Positions 48,634 through 57,961 of a DNA stretch of 64,000 nucleotides are shown here, in pieces. The stretch's first letter is position 1, and every line of letters begins with the position of its first letter. Under the pieces are notes generated by a model that ran no database searches, had not been told where the DNA came from, and saw nothing but the letters and a program-made list of their open reading frames with translations. Location of the stretch: NCBI RefSeq assembly GCF_019931165.1, contig NZ_JAIOUP010000005.1, forward strand, positions 1 through 64,000. The letters run 5' to 3'. The position numbers and the translations under genes are program-made. Source of the stretch: Schnuerera sp. xch1 (GTDB lineage: Bacteria; Bacillota; Clostridia; Tissierellales; Tepidimicrobiaceae).

Positions 48634-49107
48634 TTAATCATCTTTTCTAATAAATTCTCCTGATTTACCTCCAGATTTTTGCATAAGCTTAATTTCTTCG
48701 ATTACCATACTTCTATCTATTGATTTGCACATATCATATATGGTTAATGCTGCCATTGATACTGCTGTCAAAGCTTCCATTTCTACCCCTGTTTTGCCAA
48801 CCGTTTTCACTTCTGATTCTATCTCTATGCTTTCTTCCAATATATTAAATCTAATATTTGAACCTGTTATAAATATATTATGACACATTGGGATAAGTTC
48901 ACTTGTTTTTTTAGAACCCATTATTCCTCCAACCTGGGCTACTGATAGAACATCTCCCTTTTTAATAAGCCCATCCTTTATCATTTCAATGGTTTCTTTT
49001 TTCATTCTTACTTTCCCATAGGCTTTAGCAATTCTTTTAGTATCATTTTTCCTCCCTACCTCTACCATATGAGCTCTACCTTCTTCATTAAAATGAGTAA
49101 AATCCAT
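48634..49107 (-). CDS. moaC: Cyclic pyranopterin monophosphate synthase
   Basis: MoaC converts the 3',8-cyclo-GTP product of MoaA into cyclic pyranopterin monophosphate, the first committed molybdopterin intermediate. The 157-residue protein has [16 protein letters not shown], the PMCHN active-site loop and [12 protein letters not shown], all typical. GGAGG lies about ten bases before the ATG. It is five bases downstream of moaA. Confidence 0.96.
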   Translation of the reverse strand: MDFTHFNEEGRAHMVEVGRKNDTKRIAKAYGKVRMKKETIEMIKDGLIKKGDVLSVAQVGGIMGSKKTSELIPMCHNIFITGSNIRFNILEESIEIESEVKTVGKTGVEMEALTAVSMAALTIYDMCKSIDRSMVIEEIKLMQKSGGKSGEFIRKDD

Positions 49108-49112
49108 AATCT

Positions 49113-50069
49113 CTATCCTCCTATTTGATACATTTTTTTTGAAACATACTGTCCATTTTCTAAATGGTGAGACTCCGGCTTTTGACCTACAGCATCTATT
49201 ATTATTTTCTCTATGTCTTGTCCACTTCTTAAAGCCTCCTTTAGATCTATTTCATTATTAGAATGAAGGCATAGTTTTAATTTGCCTTGAGCCGTCAGCC
49301 TTACTCTATTACAGTATTTACAAAACTTACAGGATATTGGATTAATCAATCCAATTCTTCCTTTAGCATTAGGCAGTTTATAGTAAACTGCAGGAGAAGA
49401 TAAATCTTTACGTTCTACTTCAATTAATTTTGGGTTTTTTTCTAATACTATTTGATTAGATATAAAATATTCTGGTTCATATTTCACACCCTCTCCTATA
49501 GGCATTAGTTCAATAAATCGTACATCTATTTCTTCTTTTTGCGTCAATCTTATTATGTCTTCTATTTCATTGTCATTAAATCCCCCTATTAGAACTGTGT
49601 TTATCTTGACAGGAGTCAATCCTACTTGTTTTGCAACTTCTATTCCTTCTATCACATCTTCTAATTTTCCAACTCTAGTTATATATTTATATTTTTTCTT
49701 ATCTAATGTGTCTAAACTTATATTTACTCTTTTTAATCCTCTTAATTTTAACTCCTTAGCATATCTTTTTAGTAGTACTCCATTGGTTGTTATAGCGAAA
49801 TCTCTAAGCCCTTTTAATTTGCCAATCCTCTCCACTATATCTAGAATTCCATTTCTTAATAAAGGCTCCCCGCCAGTAAGACGTATCTTGTTTACTCCTA
49901 AATTTACAAAAACTTTAGCTATCTTTTCTATTTCTTCAATTGATAATACATCTTGGTGAGGAACTTTAGGAATGCCTTCTTCTGGCATGCAGTATTTACA
50001 TCTTAAATTACATAGATCAGTTACGGATATGCGTAGGTAGTTAATATTTCTTCCAAATGGATCTTTCAA
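49113..50069 (-). CDS. moaA: GTP 3',8-cyclase (radical SAM)
   Basis: A radical-SAM enzyme, 318 residues, with the N-terminal cluster C20-x3-C24-x2-C27 (CNLRCKYC), the GGEPLLR SAM site and the C-terminal second cluster C-x2-C-x13-C (CKFCKYC...CLHS). It starts at a TTG (50069) after GAAGGTGG. First gene of the moaA-moaC-MOSC-MOSC-moaD set. A TATAAT-like box lies just upstream, after the terminator of the pyruvate dehydrogenase operon. Confidence 0.96.
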   Translation of the reverse strand: MKDPFGRNINYLRISVTDLCNLRCKYCMPEEGIPKVPHQDVLSIEEIEKIAKVFVNLGVNKIRLTGGEPLLRNGILDIVERIGKLKGLRDFAITTNGVLLKRYAKELKLRGLKRVNISLDTLDKKKYKYITRVGKLEDVIEGIEVAKQVGLTPVKINTVLIGGFNDNEIEDIIRLTQKEEIDVRFIELMPIGEGVKYEPEYFISNQIVLEKNPKLIEVERKDLSSPAVYYKLPNAKGRIGLINPISCKFCKYCNRVRLTAQGKLKLCLHSNNEIDLKEALRSGQDIEKIIIDAVGQKPESHHLENGQYVSKKMYQIGG

Positions 50070-50138
50070 AATACCACCTTCTCCCTAGATTTGTGAAAAC
50101 TATAATATAAAGTATTAACATAATTATACCATAATAAA

Positions 50139-50172
50139 AAAAGCTGTTACAAAATAAATTCCAACAGCTTTT
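50139..50172 (-). terminator. Hairpin upstream of moaA
   Basis: AAAAGCTGTT pairs with AACAGCTTTT, followed in the minus direction by a run of T. It probably acts as a second stop for transcripts from the pdh operon. Confidence 0.75.
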
Positions 50173-50201
50173 CGACTCATATTAATTTGCTAACTTACAA
50201 A

Positions 50202-50234
50202 AGAAAAGTTAGATTTTTTCAATCTAACTTTTCT
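50202..50234 (-). terminator. Terminator of the pdh operon
   Basis: A 14-bp perfect stem (AGAAAAGTTAGATT with its complement) and a 5-base loop lie just after lpd, followed by a T-rich tract on the minus side. Confidence 0.88.
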
Positions 50235-50245
50235 CATATACCATA

Positions 50246-51625
50246 TTAGATGTGTATAGGTTTATCTATAGCGCCAAAAGCTGCTTCCATAACTGTTTCC
50301 GATAGTGTGGGATGAGGATGTATAGCTTTTGCTATATCATATACCGTCCCTTCAATTTGTATTGTCATTATGGCTTCTGAAATCATATCCGTTGCATTGC
50401 TAGCCATGATGTGAGTTCCTATGACTTCGCCATATTGATTATCAGATATTATTTTAGCAAAGCCTATAGTTTCTCCTTCTGCTAACGCTTTTCCATTGGC
50501 GGCCAATGGAAACTTACTTACCGTAATATCATATCCTCTATTCTTTGCTTCTTCTTCTGTAAGTCCAACAGATGCAAGCTCAGGGAAAGTATATATACAG
50601 GATGGGACTATATCATAATTCATAGTGCTATCTTTACCCATAATATTTCCTGCAGCTACTATCCCTTCTGCAGAGGCAACATGTGCTAGCGCAAATTTTC
50701 CATTTAAATCACCAATGGCATAAACTCCTTCTATGCTAGTTTCCATTTTTTCATTGGTCTTTACAAATCCTTTAGAATCTAACTCTAGATTTAAATTTTC
50801 TATTCCATTTAACTGAGCCTTCAATCCTAAAGATATAAGGTATTTGTCTCCCTTAAATAATTTTTCTTCCCCTTTATGGTCAATTAAAACTCTAGCTTCA
50901 GTTATGGACTTTAATCTTGTGTCCGTTAAAATATTAATTCCTTTTCTAATAAGTTGTTTTTGTAGAGTATTGGCCATTTCCTTCTCTGTGGAAGACAATA
51001 TGCGGCTTGACCTCTGAATTAGAGTTACATTTGAACCTAATGAGTTGAAAATTGTAGCAAATTCTACTGCTATGACTCCACCACCAACTATTACTAAATC
51101 CTTAGGAATCTCCTCCAACTGTAAGGCTCCTTTGCTATTAATAATTTTTCCAGATTTTAAAGCATTATCTAATCCTTCAATAGAAGGTATATTATCTTTA
51201 GCTCCTGTTGCTAATATAAGATTTTTGCCAGTTATAGTTTCTCCATTAACTTCTACATTATTTTTATCTATGACTTTTCCCATTCCTTCAAAAAGGTCTA
51301 TTTTATTCCTCTTAAATAAAGTGTATATACCGGATACTAATCTCTTTACTACTTTGTCCTTACGCTTAGTTAATAGATTCCAATCTACTTTTATATCTGC
51401 ATTGTCAATACCAATTATACCAAATTCTTCGCCTCTTAATATATCCTTATACAGTTTAGCAGTTTTTAATATAGTTTTGGTAGGTATACAGCCCCAGTTC
51501 AAACATACTCCACCTAACTTTTCTTTTTCAACTACTGCTACCTTACCCCCAAGTTGGGCTGCCTTTATGGCAGCTACATAGCCTCCAGGTCCTCCTCCTA
51601 TTATAATAAGGTCATATCTATTCAT
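50246..51625 (-). CDS. lpdA: Dihydrolipoyl dehydrogenase (E3)
   Basis: A FAD disulfide oxidoreductase of 459 residues that reoxidises the dihydrolipoyl groups of E2 and reduces NAD+. FAD site GGGPGGYVAA, redox disulfide GGVCLNWGCIPTK, NAD site GGGVIAVEFA and catalytic His-Glu (HPHPTLSE) are present. It lacks an added lipoyl domain. It is last of the four-gene pdh operon, 20 bases after E2. AAGGTGAT precedes the ATG. Confidence 0.96.
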   Translation of the reverse strand: MNRYDLIIIGGGPGGYVAAIKAAQLGGKVAVVEKEKLGGVCLNWGCIPTKTILKTAKLYKDILRGEEFGIIGIDNADIKVDWNLLTKRKDKVVKRLVSGIYTLFKRNKIDLFEGMGKVIDKNNVEVNGETITGKNLILATGAKDNIPSIEGLDNALKSGKIINSKGALQLEEIPKDLVIVGGGVIAVEFATIFNSLGSNVTLIQRSSRILSSTEKEMANTLQKQLIRKGINILTDTRLKSITEARVLIDHKGEEKLFKGDKYLISLGLKAQLNGIENLNLELDSKGFVKTNEKMETSIEGVYAIGDLNGKFALAHVASAEGIVAAGNIMGKDSTMNYDIVPSCIYTFPELASVGLTEEEAKNRGYDITVSKFPLAANGKALAEGETIGFAKIISDNQYGEVIGTHIMASNATDMISEAIMTIQIEGTVYDIAKAIHPHPTLSETVMEAAFGAIDKPIHI

Positions 51626-51645
51626 ATAATCACCTTCATTTCTTT

Positions 51646-52938
51646 CTATGATTTCAACAACAGTATCTCTGGTTCTTTCAATAGTCTCGACAATATATTT
51701 AAGAACCGTGCTCCACTAGCACCATCAACTATTCTATGATCATAGGATAAGGATAAAGGCAACATCCTAGCAATAACTATTTGATCATCTTTTACAATAG
51801 GTTTTTTAACAATACGTCCTACACCTAAAATTGCGGATTCAGGGTAATTGATGATTGGGATACCAAAATGTCCTCCTATAGAACCATAGTTTGTTATACT
51901 AAAGGTACCTCCTTTAAGCTCATGAAGTTCCATTCTATTATTTTTAGCTCTATTGCTTAAGCCTTGTATTGCTTTAGCAATTTCTACTATACTTTTTTTG
52001 TCCGCATCTTCTATAACGGGCACCACCAACCCTCGTTCAGTGTCAGTAGCTATGCCAATATTATAGAAATACTTTAATATTAACTCATCTTTTTCCTCAT
52101 CGAATTCAGAATTGAATTCTGGGAATTCTTTCAGTGCTACTATAACTGCTTTAAGAATAAATGGAAGGAAGGTTAAATTCACTTCTTCTTTTAACTTTTC
52201 CTTATATTTTTTCCTAAACTCATATAATTCAGTTACATCTATTTCATTCATTGCAGTTGTATGGGGGATTGTAAACCTAGAAGTTGCCATTTGTTCTGCA
52301 ATAGTTTTTCTTATTCTAGTAAGTGGAATTCTTTTTATCTTCCCTTTCTCTATCAAAGTGCTTTCTTTATGACCTATTTCAGGAGCCTTTCTTTCTTCCT
52401 CTGGTTTAGACTTGGCTTCTTTAGTTTTCCTGATATCTTCCTTCATAACTCTGCCATTTGGTCCTGTACCTTTTACCTTTGTAATATCTACACCTAAATC
52501 CTTCGCCAATTTCCGTGCAACAGGTGTAGCAAGCACTTTAACCTTTTTCGATTTCGCTGAAATGTCATCCTCCACTTCAGTACTTGGTGGAATTTCTTCA
52601 GAAGAAGCTATTACTTCACCTACTACTCCAGCCGTTTCTTCTTTTACTACTTCCTTCTTTTCAGACAATTCTTCTTTTTCATCTGTTCCATCAGCCTTTC
52701 CTACAGTATCTATGACAACAAAGACATCTCCTACATTAACTACATCTCCTTCTTCAGCCTTTAATTCTAGAACTTTTCCTGTTCTCGGGGAGGGTATTTC
52801 AGTAGTGACTTTATCTGTCTCTACTTCAGCCAGAGACTGACCTTCCTCTATATCTTCTCCTTCTTTTACCAGCCATTTCATAAGATTCCCTTCTACAATA
52901 CCTTCGCCGATATCTGGAAATTGAAATTCAAATCTCAT
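51646..52938 (-). CDS. pdhC: Dihydrolipoamide acetyltransferase (E2 of pyruvate dehydrogenase)
   Basis: 430 residues with one lipoyl domain (residues 1-78, lipoyl-Lys in ETDKVTT), an acidic linker, a peripheral subunit-binding domain (VLATPVARKLAKDLGVD, about 136-172) and the catalytic core with SYDHRIVDG near residue 400. The single lipoyl domain and this gene order match Gram-positive PDH complexes. The gene is 15 bases after E1 beta. It could also act on branched-chain 2-oxoacids. Confidence 0.93.
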   Translation of the reverse strand: MRFEFQFPDIGEGIVEGNLMKWLVKEGEDIEEGQSLAEVETDKVTTEIPSPRTGKVLELKAEEGDVVNVGDVFVVIDTVGKADGTDEKEELSEKKEVVKEETAGVVGEVIASSEEIPPSTEVEDDISAKSKKVKVLATPVARKLAKDLGVDITKVKGTGPNGRVMKEDIRKTKEAKSKPEEERKAPEIGHKESTLIEKGKIKRIPLTRIRKTIAEQMATSRFTIPHTTAMNEIDVTELYEFRKKYKEKLKEEVNLTFLPFILKAVIVALKEFPEFNSEFDEEKDELILKYFYNIGIATDTERGLVVPVIEDADKKSIVEIAKAIQGLSNRAKNNRMELHELKGGTFSITNYGSIGGHFGIPIINYPESAILGVGRIVKKPIVKDDQIVIARMLPLSLSYDHRIVDGASGARFLNILSRLLKEPEILLLKS

Positions 52939-52953
52939 CTTATTACCTCCTCT

Positions 52954-53934
52954 CTAAAATTTCACTACATCTTCTATGGTCTTTGCTATTCTCTCCGGAG
53001 ATGGAATATAGTGTTTTTCCCCTCTTGGTAATGGGAAAATAGTATCGAAACCAGTTACTCTAGTTGGAGGAGCTTCTAAATACAGAAAGGCCTTTTCATT
53101 TATAATGGATACTATCTCTGCACCTACTCCCAAAGTCTTTGGAGCTTCGTGAACTATTATTGCCCTTCCAGTTTTTTTAACGGATTCTATAAAGGTTTCT
53201 CTATCCATAGGGGAAATAGTACGTAAATCTATGATCTCAGGATTAATTCCTTTTTTCTTTACAGTCTCGCTGGCTTTTTGCACATCCCTTACCATAGCTC
53301 CCCAGGTGATTATGGTAATATCTTCTCCTTTTTCTACTACCTTTGCCTTTCCAATTGGAAGTTCATAAGCCTCTTCAGGAACCTCCTGTCTAAATGCTCT
53401 ATAGATTCGTTTTGGTTCTAAAAACATAACTGGATCTGGATCCCTAATTGCTGCTATTAATAGTCCTTTGGTATCATAAGGTGTAGAAGGTATTACTACC
53501 TTCAATCCTGGAATATGAGAGTATAAAGCTTCTGTACTTTCAGAATGATGTTCTAAAGCCCTTATACCTCCACCATAAGGGGCCCGAATTACCATTGGAA
53601 CTGTAAAACGTCCTCTAGTACGGTTACGCATTCTTGCAACATGAGATATTATCTGATTGAAAGCAGGATATGAAAATCCCATAAATTGCATCTCAACGAT
53701 TGGCTTCAAACCATTAATGGCCATGCCTACAGCTGTACCTACAATGGCAGATTCAGCAAGAGGAGTATCGAAAACTCTCTTTTTTCCAAACTTTTTCTGA
53801 AGGTCTACAGTAGCCCTAAATACTCCACCTTCAACACCAACATCTTCACCATAAACCACTACAGCTTCATCTTTTTCCATTTCATTTATCATAGCCTGAT
53901 TTACGGCTTCAACTATGTTTAATTTATTAGCCAT
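52954..53934 (-). CDS. pdhB: Pyruvate dehydrogenase E1 component, beta subunit
   Basis: A 326-residue beta subunit with GEDVG near residue 30, RVFDTPLAE, and the C-terminal transketolase domain (VIDLRTISPMD, VHEAPKTLGVGAE). It starts one base after the alpha subunit stop, with GAAGGAGGT before the ATG, so synthesis of the two subunits is coupled. Forms the alpha2beta2 thiamine diphosphate enzyme with PdhA. Confidence 0.95.
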   Translation of the reverse strand: MANKLNIVEAVNQAMINEMEKDEAVVVYGEDVGVEGGVFRATVDLQKKFGKKRVFDTPLAESAIVGTAVGMAINGLKPIVEMQFMGFSYPAFNQIISHVARMRNRTRGRFTVPMVIRAPYGGGIRALEHHSESTEALYSHIPGLKVVIPSTPYDTKGLLIAAIRDPDPVMFLEPKRIYRAFRQEVPEEAYELPIGKAKVVEKGEDITIITWGAMVRDVQKASETVKKKGINPEIIDLRTISPMDRETFIESVKKTGRAIIVHEAPKTLGVGAEIVSIINEKAFLYLEAPPTRVTGFDTIFPLPRGEKHYIPSPERIAKTIEDVVKF

Positions 53935-53935
53935 A

Positions 53936-55018
53936 TTATTTACCTCCTTCTAAAAAAGATTTATATTGCTCTAATTGTTCCTCTAAATGAGGAGGCATAG
54001 TTTCATATTGATAATTGAATATATCTTCAATTGAAGTGTCCGATTTATCCTCTATTTCTTCAAAAGTATATACTACCTCTTTCTCTATTTCTTTCTGCGT
54101 ATTTTTTTCCCATTCTTCAGTTAATATCTCTTTACTTTGGAGATACTTTTTAAATCTTAATATAGGATCTTTCTTCTCCCATTCTTCCACCTCTTTATCT
54201 TCTCTATATTTTGTCGGGTCATCAGAAGTAGTGTGAGCTCCTAATCTATATGTGAAGGCTTCAATTAGTGTTGGCCCTTCTCCTTTTCTTGCCTTATCTA
54301 TAGCTTCCTTTGTTGCTGAATACATTGCGAATATATCATTTCCATCTACTAGAACTCCAGGCATATTATATGCAATTGCCTTTTGTGCAAGAGTCTCACT
54401 AGCAGTTTGTTCCTTTCTAGGAACGGAAATAGCATATTGATTGTTTTGAATAATAAATACTACAGGTGCTTTAAATACAGCTGCGAAGTTTAATGCTTCG
54501 TGAAAATCTCCTTGGGAAGTACCACCGTCTCCAACATAGGTCACTACTACATTGTTTTCACCTTTTATATTATTAGCCATGCCAATTCCTGTAGCGTGTT
54601 GTAATTGAGATGCAATAGGAACTGAAACAGGCAATACCTTTACTCCTTCTGGCATGTAGCTTCCCCACTCATTGCCATACCAGTAAAGATAGATATTCTT
54701 AAGAGGGATTCCTCTAATCAACCATGCACCTAGTTCTCTAAAAGCTGGTACCAACCAATCTTCTTTTTCCATAGCATATGCACTACCTATTTGAGCAGCC
54801 TCTTGCCCTATGTTAGGAGCATAGGTAAGCATCCTTCCTTGGCGTTGATAGGATAAAGCTTTTTCGTCTACTATTCTTGTATACAGCATAGTCCTGTAAA
54901 GGTATAATAATTCTTCCTCTGAAAATGAAAGAAGATCTTCTTCTGTAATAATTTGACCATTAGAATTTAAAATACTATAGTGTTTCTCTTCTGATGGCTT
55001 ATAATCTTCAAAACGCAT
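53936..55018 (-). CDS. pdhA: Pyruvate dehydrogenase E1 component, alpha subunit
   Basis: Thiamine diphosphate-binding alpha subunit, 360 residues. The TPP motif is GDGGTSQGDFHEALN...NNQYAIS. The frame opens at 55129, but AAAGGAGG seven bases before the ATG at 55018 gives the normal start (MRFEDYKP). First gene of the pdhA-pdhB-pdhC-lpd operon. An oxygen-tolerant PDH complex is less usual in strict anaerobes, which mostly use pyruvate:ferredoxin oxidoreductase. A role as 2-oxoisovalerate dehydrogenase cannot be excluded. Confidence 0.92.
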   Translation of the reverse strand: MRFEDYKPSEEKHYSILNSNGQIITEEDLLSFSEEELLYLYRTMLYTRIVDEKALSYQRQGRMLTYAPNIGQEAAQIGSAYAMEKEDWLVPAFRELGAWLIRGIPLKNIYLYWYGNEWGSYMPEGVKVLPVSVPIASQLQHATGIGMANNIKGENNVVVTYVGDGGTSQGDFHEALNFAAVFKAPVVFIIQNNQYAISVPRKEQTASETLAQKAIAYNMPGVLVDGNDIFAMYSATKEAIDKARKGEGPTLIEAFTYRLGAHTTSDDPTKYREDKEVEEWEKKDPILRFKKYLQSKEILTEEWEKNTQKEIEKEVVYTFEEIEDKSDTSIEDIFNYQYETMPPHLEEQLEQYKSFLEGGK

Positions 55019-55192
55019 CTTTTTACCTCCTTTATGGATTGGATTTATATAAATGTCTTTACAAGTTTTAATTTGACGTTGATAATCATTATCATTATAT
55101 ATATTGCCAAAATATCTTTCTTTAAACACAATGATATTTTGTGAACAATGATTGTTTTTATACTAAAGTGGATGAGATTAGGACATAAAAAA

Positions 55193-55226
55193 TACTGGTA
55201 TAATTCAATTTTAAAATTATACCAGT
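55193..55226 (-). terminator. Hairpin between the small beta-rich protein gene and pdhA
   Basis: A 12-bp stem (ACTGGTATAATT with its complement) is followed on the minus side by a T-run. It probably terminates the gene at 55368-55673 and precedes the pdh promoter. Confidence 0.75.
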
Positions 55227-55367
55227 TATCTAAAATTCATTTAACTTCCTTGTCTATTTGATCCACAATCTAAGGAAGAACTCCATATGTCTATAATAAC
55301 TAATTTTTAATAGATATAATAATTTAAAAGTTATATTTTTTCATAGAATAACCTATAGAGTAAAAAA

Positions 55368-55673
55368 TCAATCATCATAAACAACTGTACAGAATCCAAA
55401 GGTTTCCATAGCATTTCCATATCCTACTTTTTTATCTCTAAAAATTGAAAATTGCATAACATCAAAACTGTAAACATCCCAGTAAGGGAATGCAACTACA
55501 GTTACTCTTTGATCTGGTTCTAATTCAACTTGTGTAGAGTCTGTCATTGTCCAGCTTCTTTCTACGTTAAATCCTACTGCCGCAGAAATAGAAGCAATTT
55601 CAACATCAATACCAGCATCTACACTTAGACTATGACTATTTGAAACAGTACCAGAAAGGGTTATTGTTTTCAT
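55368..55673 (-). CDS. Small beta-rich protein of unknown function, possibly frameshifted at its 5' end
   Basis: 101 codons from the ATG at 55673. Alternating hydrophobic, serine-rich strands (SNSHSLSVDAGIDVEIASISAAVGFNVERSW) and the motif QRVTVVAFPYWDVYSF look like the amphipathic-strand domain of aerolysin/ETX-MTX2-like or similar secreted beta proteins; this is a resemblance only. Upstream, the same frame stays open for about 25 more codons and reaches a GTG with AGGGGG ahead of it if one base of a seven-A tract (plus 55738-55744) is removed. So the real gene may start near 55748 and carry a frameshift, or begin at 55673 with a weak ribosome site. Confidence 0.6.
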   Translation of the reverse strand: MKTITLSGTVSNSHSLSVDAGIDVEIASISAAVGFNVERSWTMTDSTQVELEPDQRVTVVAFPYWDVYSFDVMQFSIFRDKKVGYGNAMETFGFCTVVYDD

Positions 55674-55977
55674 TACAGGTTCTTCTGCATAATTAACAGC
55701 AGAGTTTTCACATATTCTCTTTGCCCCACAAGAATGTTTTTTTCACAATTAATACCCCCTATAATTTATTAAACTTTATTGTTGCAGTTTTTATGAAAAG
55801 CATATCTTTCTATTCAAATTAGTTCATGAAAGCACCTCCTCAAATAAGATTCTCTATTCTCTTTCACCATTAATATACCATATTAAACCTAAATTTTGTT
55901 TAATATGGTACGAATGGTAGGAAAAACGGTGCGAATAGCAAAATAAAACCCCTATTCCTAAGAATAGAGGTCTATAA
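55674..55977. promoter_or_regulatory. Intergenic region with perfect 13-bp inverted repeat
   Basis: TACCATATTAAAC (55876-55888) pairs with its complement (55898-55910), with a 9-base loop and no T-run, so it may be an operator. Two near-copies of GGTACGAAT (55907 and 55928) follow. The rest is AT-rich. Confidence 0.45.
55948..55971 (-). terminator. Terminator of the moeA operon
   Basis: A short GC-containing stem (ACC-CTATTC with GAATAG-GGT, one bulge) followed by TTTTATTTT on the minus strand, directly after the stop codon of the MoeA fusion gene. Confidence 0.75.
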
Positions 55978-57873
55978 TCATTCAATTACAATTATCTCAC
56001 CTATATTTTCAAATCCATATCCACCTAAAGCTTCTACTCTTTCCTTGAACTCATCGGATTTTAACACTTGGATAAATTTCCTGACTCTTTCATCTTCCAA
56101 TAATTCATAAGTTACTAAAAAGTCATAGTCTTCATAAGCTATATCTATAAAATCTAGGTCTAAGGCCTTTGCTGCTGAATATATGCCTAGCCCTGTAGAG
56201 GCTAATCCTGTTTTCACTGCTGTAGCTACTGCCATGTGGGTGGTCATTTCTCTATCATAGCCTTTTATGCTGGACAAATCTATATTTCTCTCATTTAAAT
56301 AATAATCTAAAAGTATTCTAGTACCTGCTCCACGTTGTCTATTTACATATACTACATCATCTCTAGTAAGGTCGGTAAAATCTTTTATGCCTTTAGGATT
56401 GTCCTTTTCCACTATGAATCCTTGATGTCTTTTAACACCTTTTATAATAGCCATCTTTTGTCCATCAAAATATCTTTTTACGTAGGAGATATTGTACTCA
56501 CCAGTTTCCATATCTAATAGATGAATAGGCGATATATGGCATTCTCCTCTTTTCATGGAAAGAACACCTCCCATGCTGCCCACATGCCCTGATGTCAATT
56601 CCATCATATCTGCTAATATATCCATTATTATGTCATGGCTTCCTATAGAAACTAAGGTTTTCTTTATCTGTCCTAGAGGTTTCAACAGTTTAACATTTGC
56701 TTTATTTCCTGCATCCATTCCTTCTAAGGATTGAGGTATAATTGCTATACCGTCAGCTTTTACTAAACTCATAGTAACTCCTGCCCCACTGGATATTGGA
56801 GTAGCTATAAGCTTATTATTTACGTATCCTAAATTAACTCTCACTAGTTCTCTATTCTTTAGTGTAGATGTAACCTTCTTTGAAATAATAGCTTCTCTAA
56901 AGGTGTTTTCCTGTTCATCAAGGCCTATAAACTTCAATATTAAAGGCGTAACAAAGGTTTCAAATACTAAATATGCCGATACTGGATATCCTGGAATGCC
57001 TATAACTGGTTTCCCATTTATCATACCGAGTATAGTAGGTTTGCCTGGCTTCATGGCTACCCCATGAATAACTACTTCTCCTAATTCTCTTATAATATTT
57101 ACTGTAAAATCCTTGCTTCCAGCAGAGGATCCTGCCCCTATTAGAAGCATATCGTTTTCTTCTACAGCCTTTTTAATAGCCCCTTTAAGTTTTTCATAAT
57201 CATCTTCTACAGGGTTATATCTATTAGGCAAACCTCCATTTTCTAAAACTAATGATTCAAAGACTCTTGAATTAGAATCAATTATCTTTCCAGTTTCCAA
57301 TTCGTCAATATTCTCTATTATTTCAGTTCCAGTAGGGATTATTCCAACTTTAGGTTTTTTATATACCTTCACCTTTTTAGTTCCTCCTGATATTAAAGCT
57401 CCTATATCTATTGGGCGTATTCTATGCTTAGATGGAACTATCATCTCTGTTGCAACTATATCTTCTCCTATAGGTCTAATATGTTGCCAGGGATGAGCTG
57501 CATTTAATATCTGTACTTTTCCTTCTTCTAATTCTATTACATCTTCAATCATAATAACTGCATCATAATCATCTTTAATTGAGTTCCCTGTATTGATATA
57601 TATAAAATCCTTACTCTCTTCTAAAGTCTTAGGATTAGTATCAGAAGCTCCAATAGTATCAGAAGATTTCACTAATATACCATCCATTGCTGCTGCATTA
57701 TAATTAGGAGAAGAAACCTTAGCATATACTGCTTCAAATGTTACTCTACTCAATGAATCTAATACATCAACCTCTTCCCAGTTGGGTTTTATATTTAATG
57801 TTTCATAACACCTAACTTTAGCCTCATCAACATCTATATTTTCTATGTAAATGTTTCTATTTCTTTTACCCAT
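55978..57873 (-). CDS. moeA: Molybdopterin molybdenumtransferase fused to a periplasmic-binding-like domain
   Basis: A 631-residue fusion. Residues 1 to about 410 are MoeA, which inserts molybdate or tungstate into adenylylated pterin (NYNAAAMDGI, MIEDVIE, GIIPTGTEI, GAGSSAGSKDF, MKPGKPTILG and GIPGYPVSAY). Residues about 420-631 resemble a PBP-like (type 2 binding) domain also found in ModE/LysR-related proteins (GSHDIIMDILADMM, VNRQRGAGTRILLDYYL). The start at 57873 is set by AAAGGGGG. It is a close neighbour of a second, unfused moeA and a tungstate transporter, so one copy may serve tungsten and the other molybdenum. Confidence 0.92.
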   Translation of the reverse strand: MGKRNRNIYIENIDVDEAKVRCYETLNIKPNWEEVDVLDSLSRVTFEAVYAKVSSPNYNAAAMDGILVKSSDTIGASDTNPKTLEESKDFIYINTGNSIKDDYDAVIMIEDVIELEEGKVQILNAAHPWQHIRPIGEDIVATEMIVPSKHRIRPIDIGALISGGTKKVKVYKKPKVGIIPTGTEIIENIDELETGKIIDSNSRVFESLVLENGGLPNRYNPVEDDYEKLKGAIKKAVEENDMLLIGAGSSAGSKDFTVNIIRELGEVVIHGVAMKPGKPTILGMINGKPVIGIPGYPVSAYLVFETFVTPLILKFIGLDEQENTFREAIISKKVTSTLKNRELVRVNLGYVNNKLIATPISSGAGVTMSLVKADGIAIIPQSLEGMDAGNKANVKLLKPLGQIKKTLVSIGSHDIIMDILADMMELTSGHVGSMGGVLSMKRGECHISPIHLLDMETGEYNISYVKRYFDGQKMAIIKGVKRHQGFIVEKDNPKGIKDFTDLTRDDVVYVNRQRGAGTRILLDYYLNERNIDLSSIKGYDREMTTHMAVATAVKTGLASTGLGIYSAAKALDLDFIDIAYEDYDFLVTYELLEDERVRKFIQVLKSDEFKERVEALGGYGFENIGEIIVIE

Positions 57874-57961
57874 TATATCAACCCCCTTTAATTCACAATT
57901 CATAATTCTTAATAAAACAAATCATATTTAAGTTACAATACATAGCATAAGATTCACAACA

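Noticed and set aside
52112-52840. Several plus-strand frames opposite pdhC
   Set aside because: Serine/threonine-rich shadow frames of the acidic linker of E2; they lack ribosome sites.
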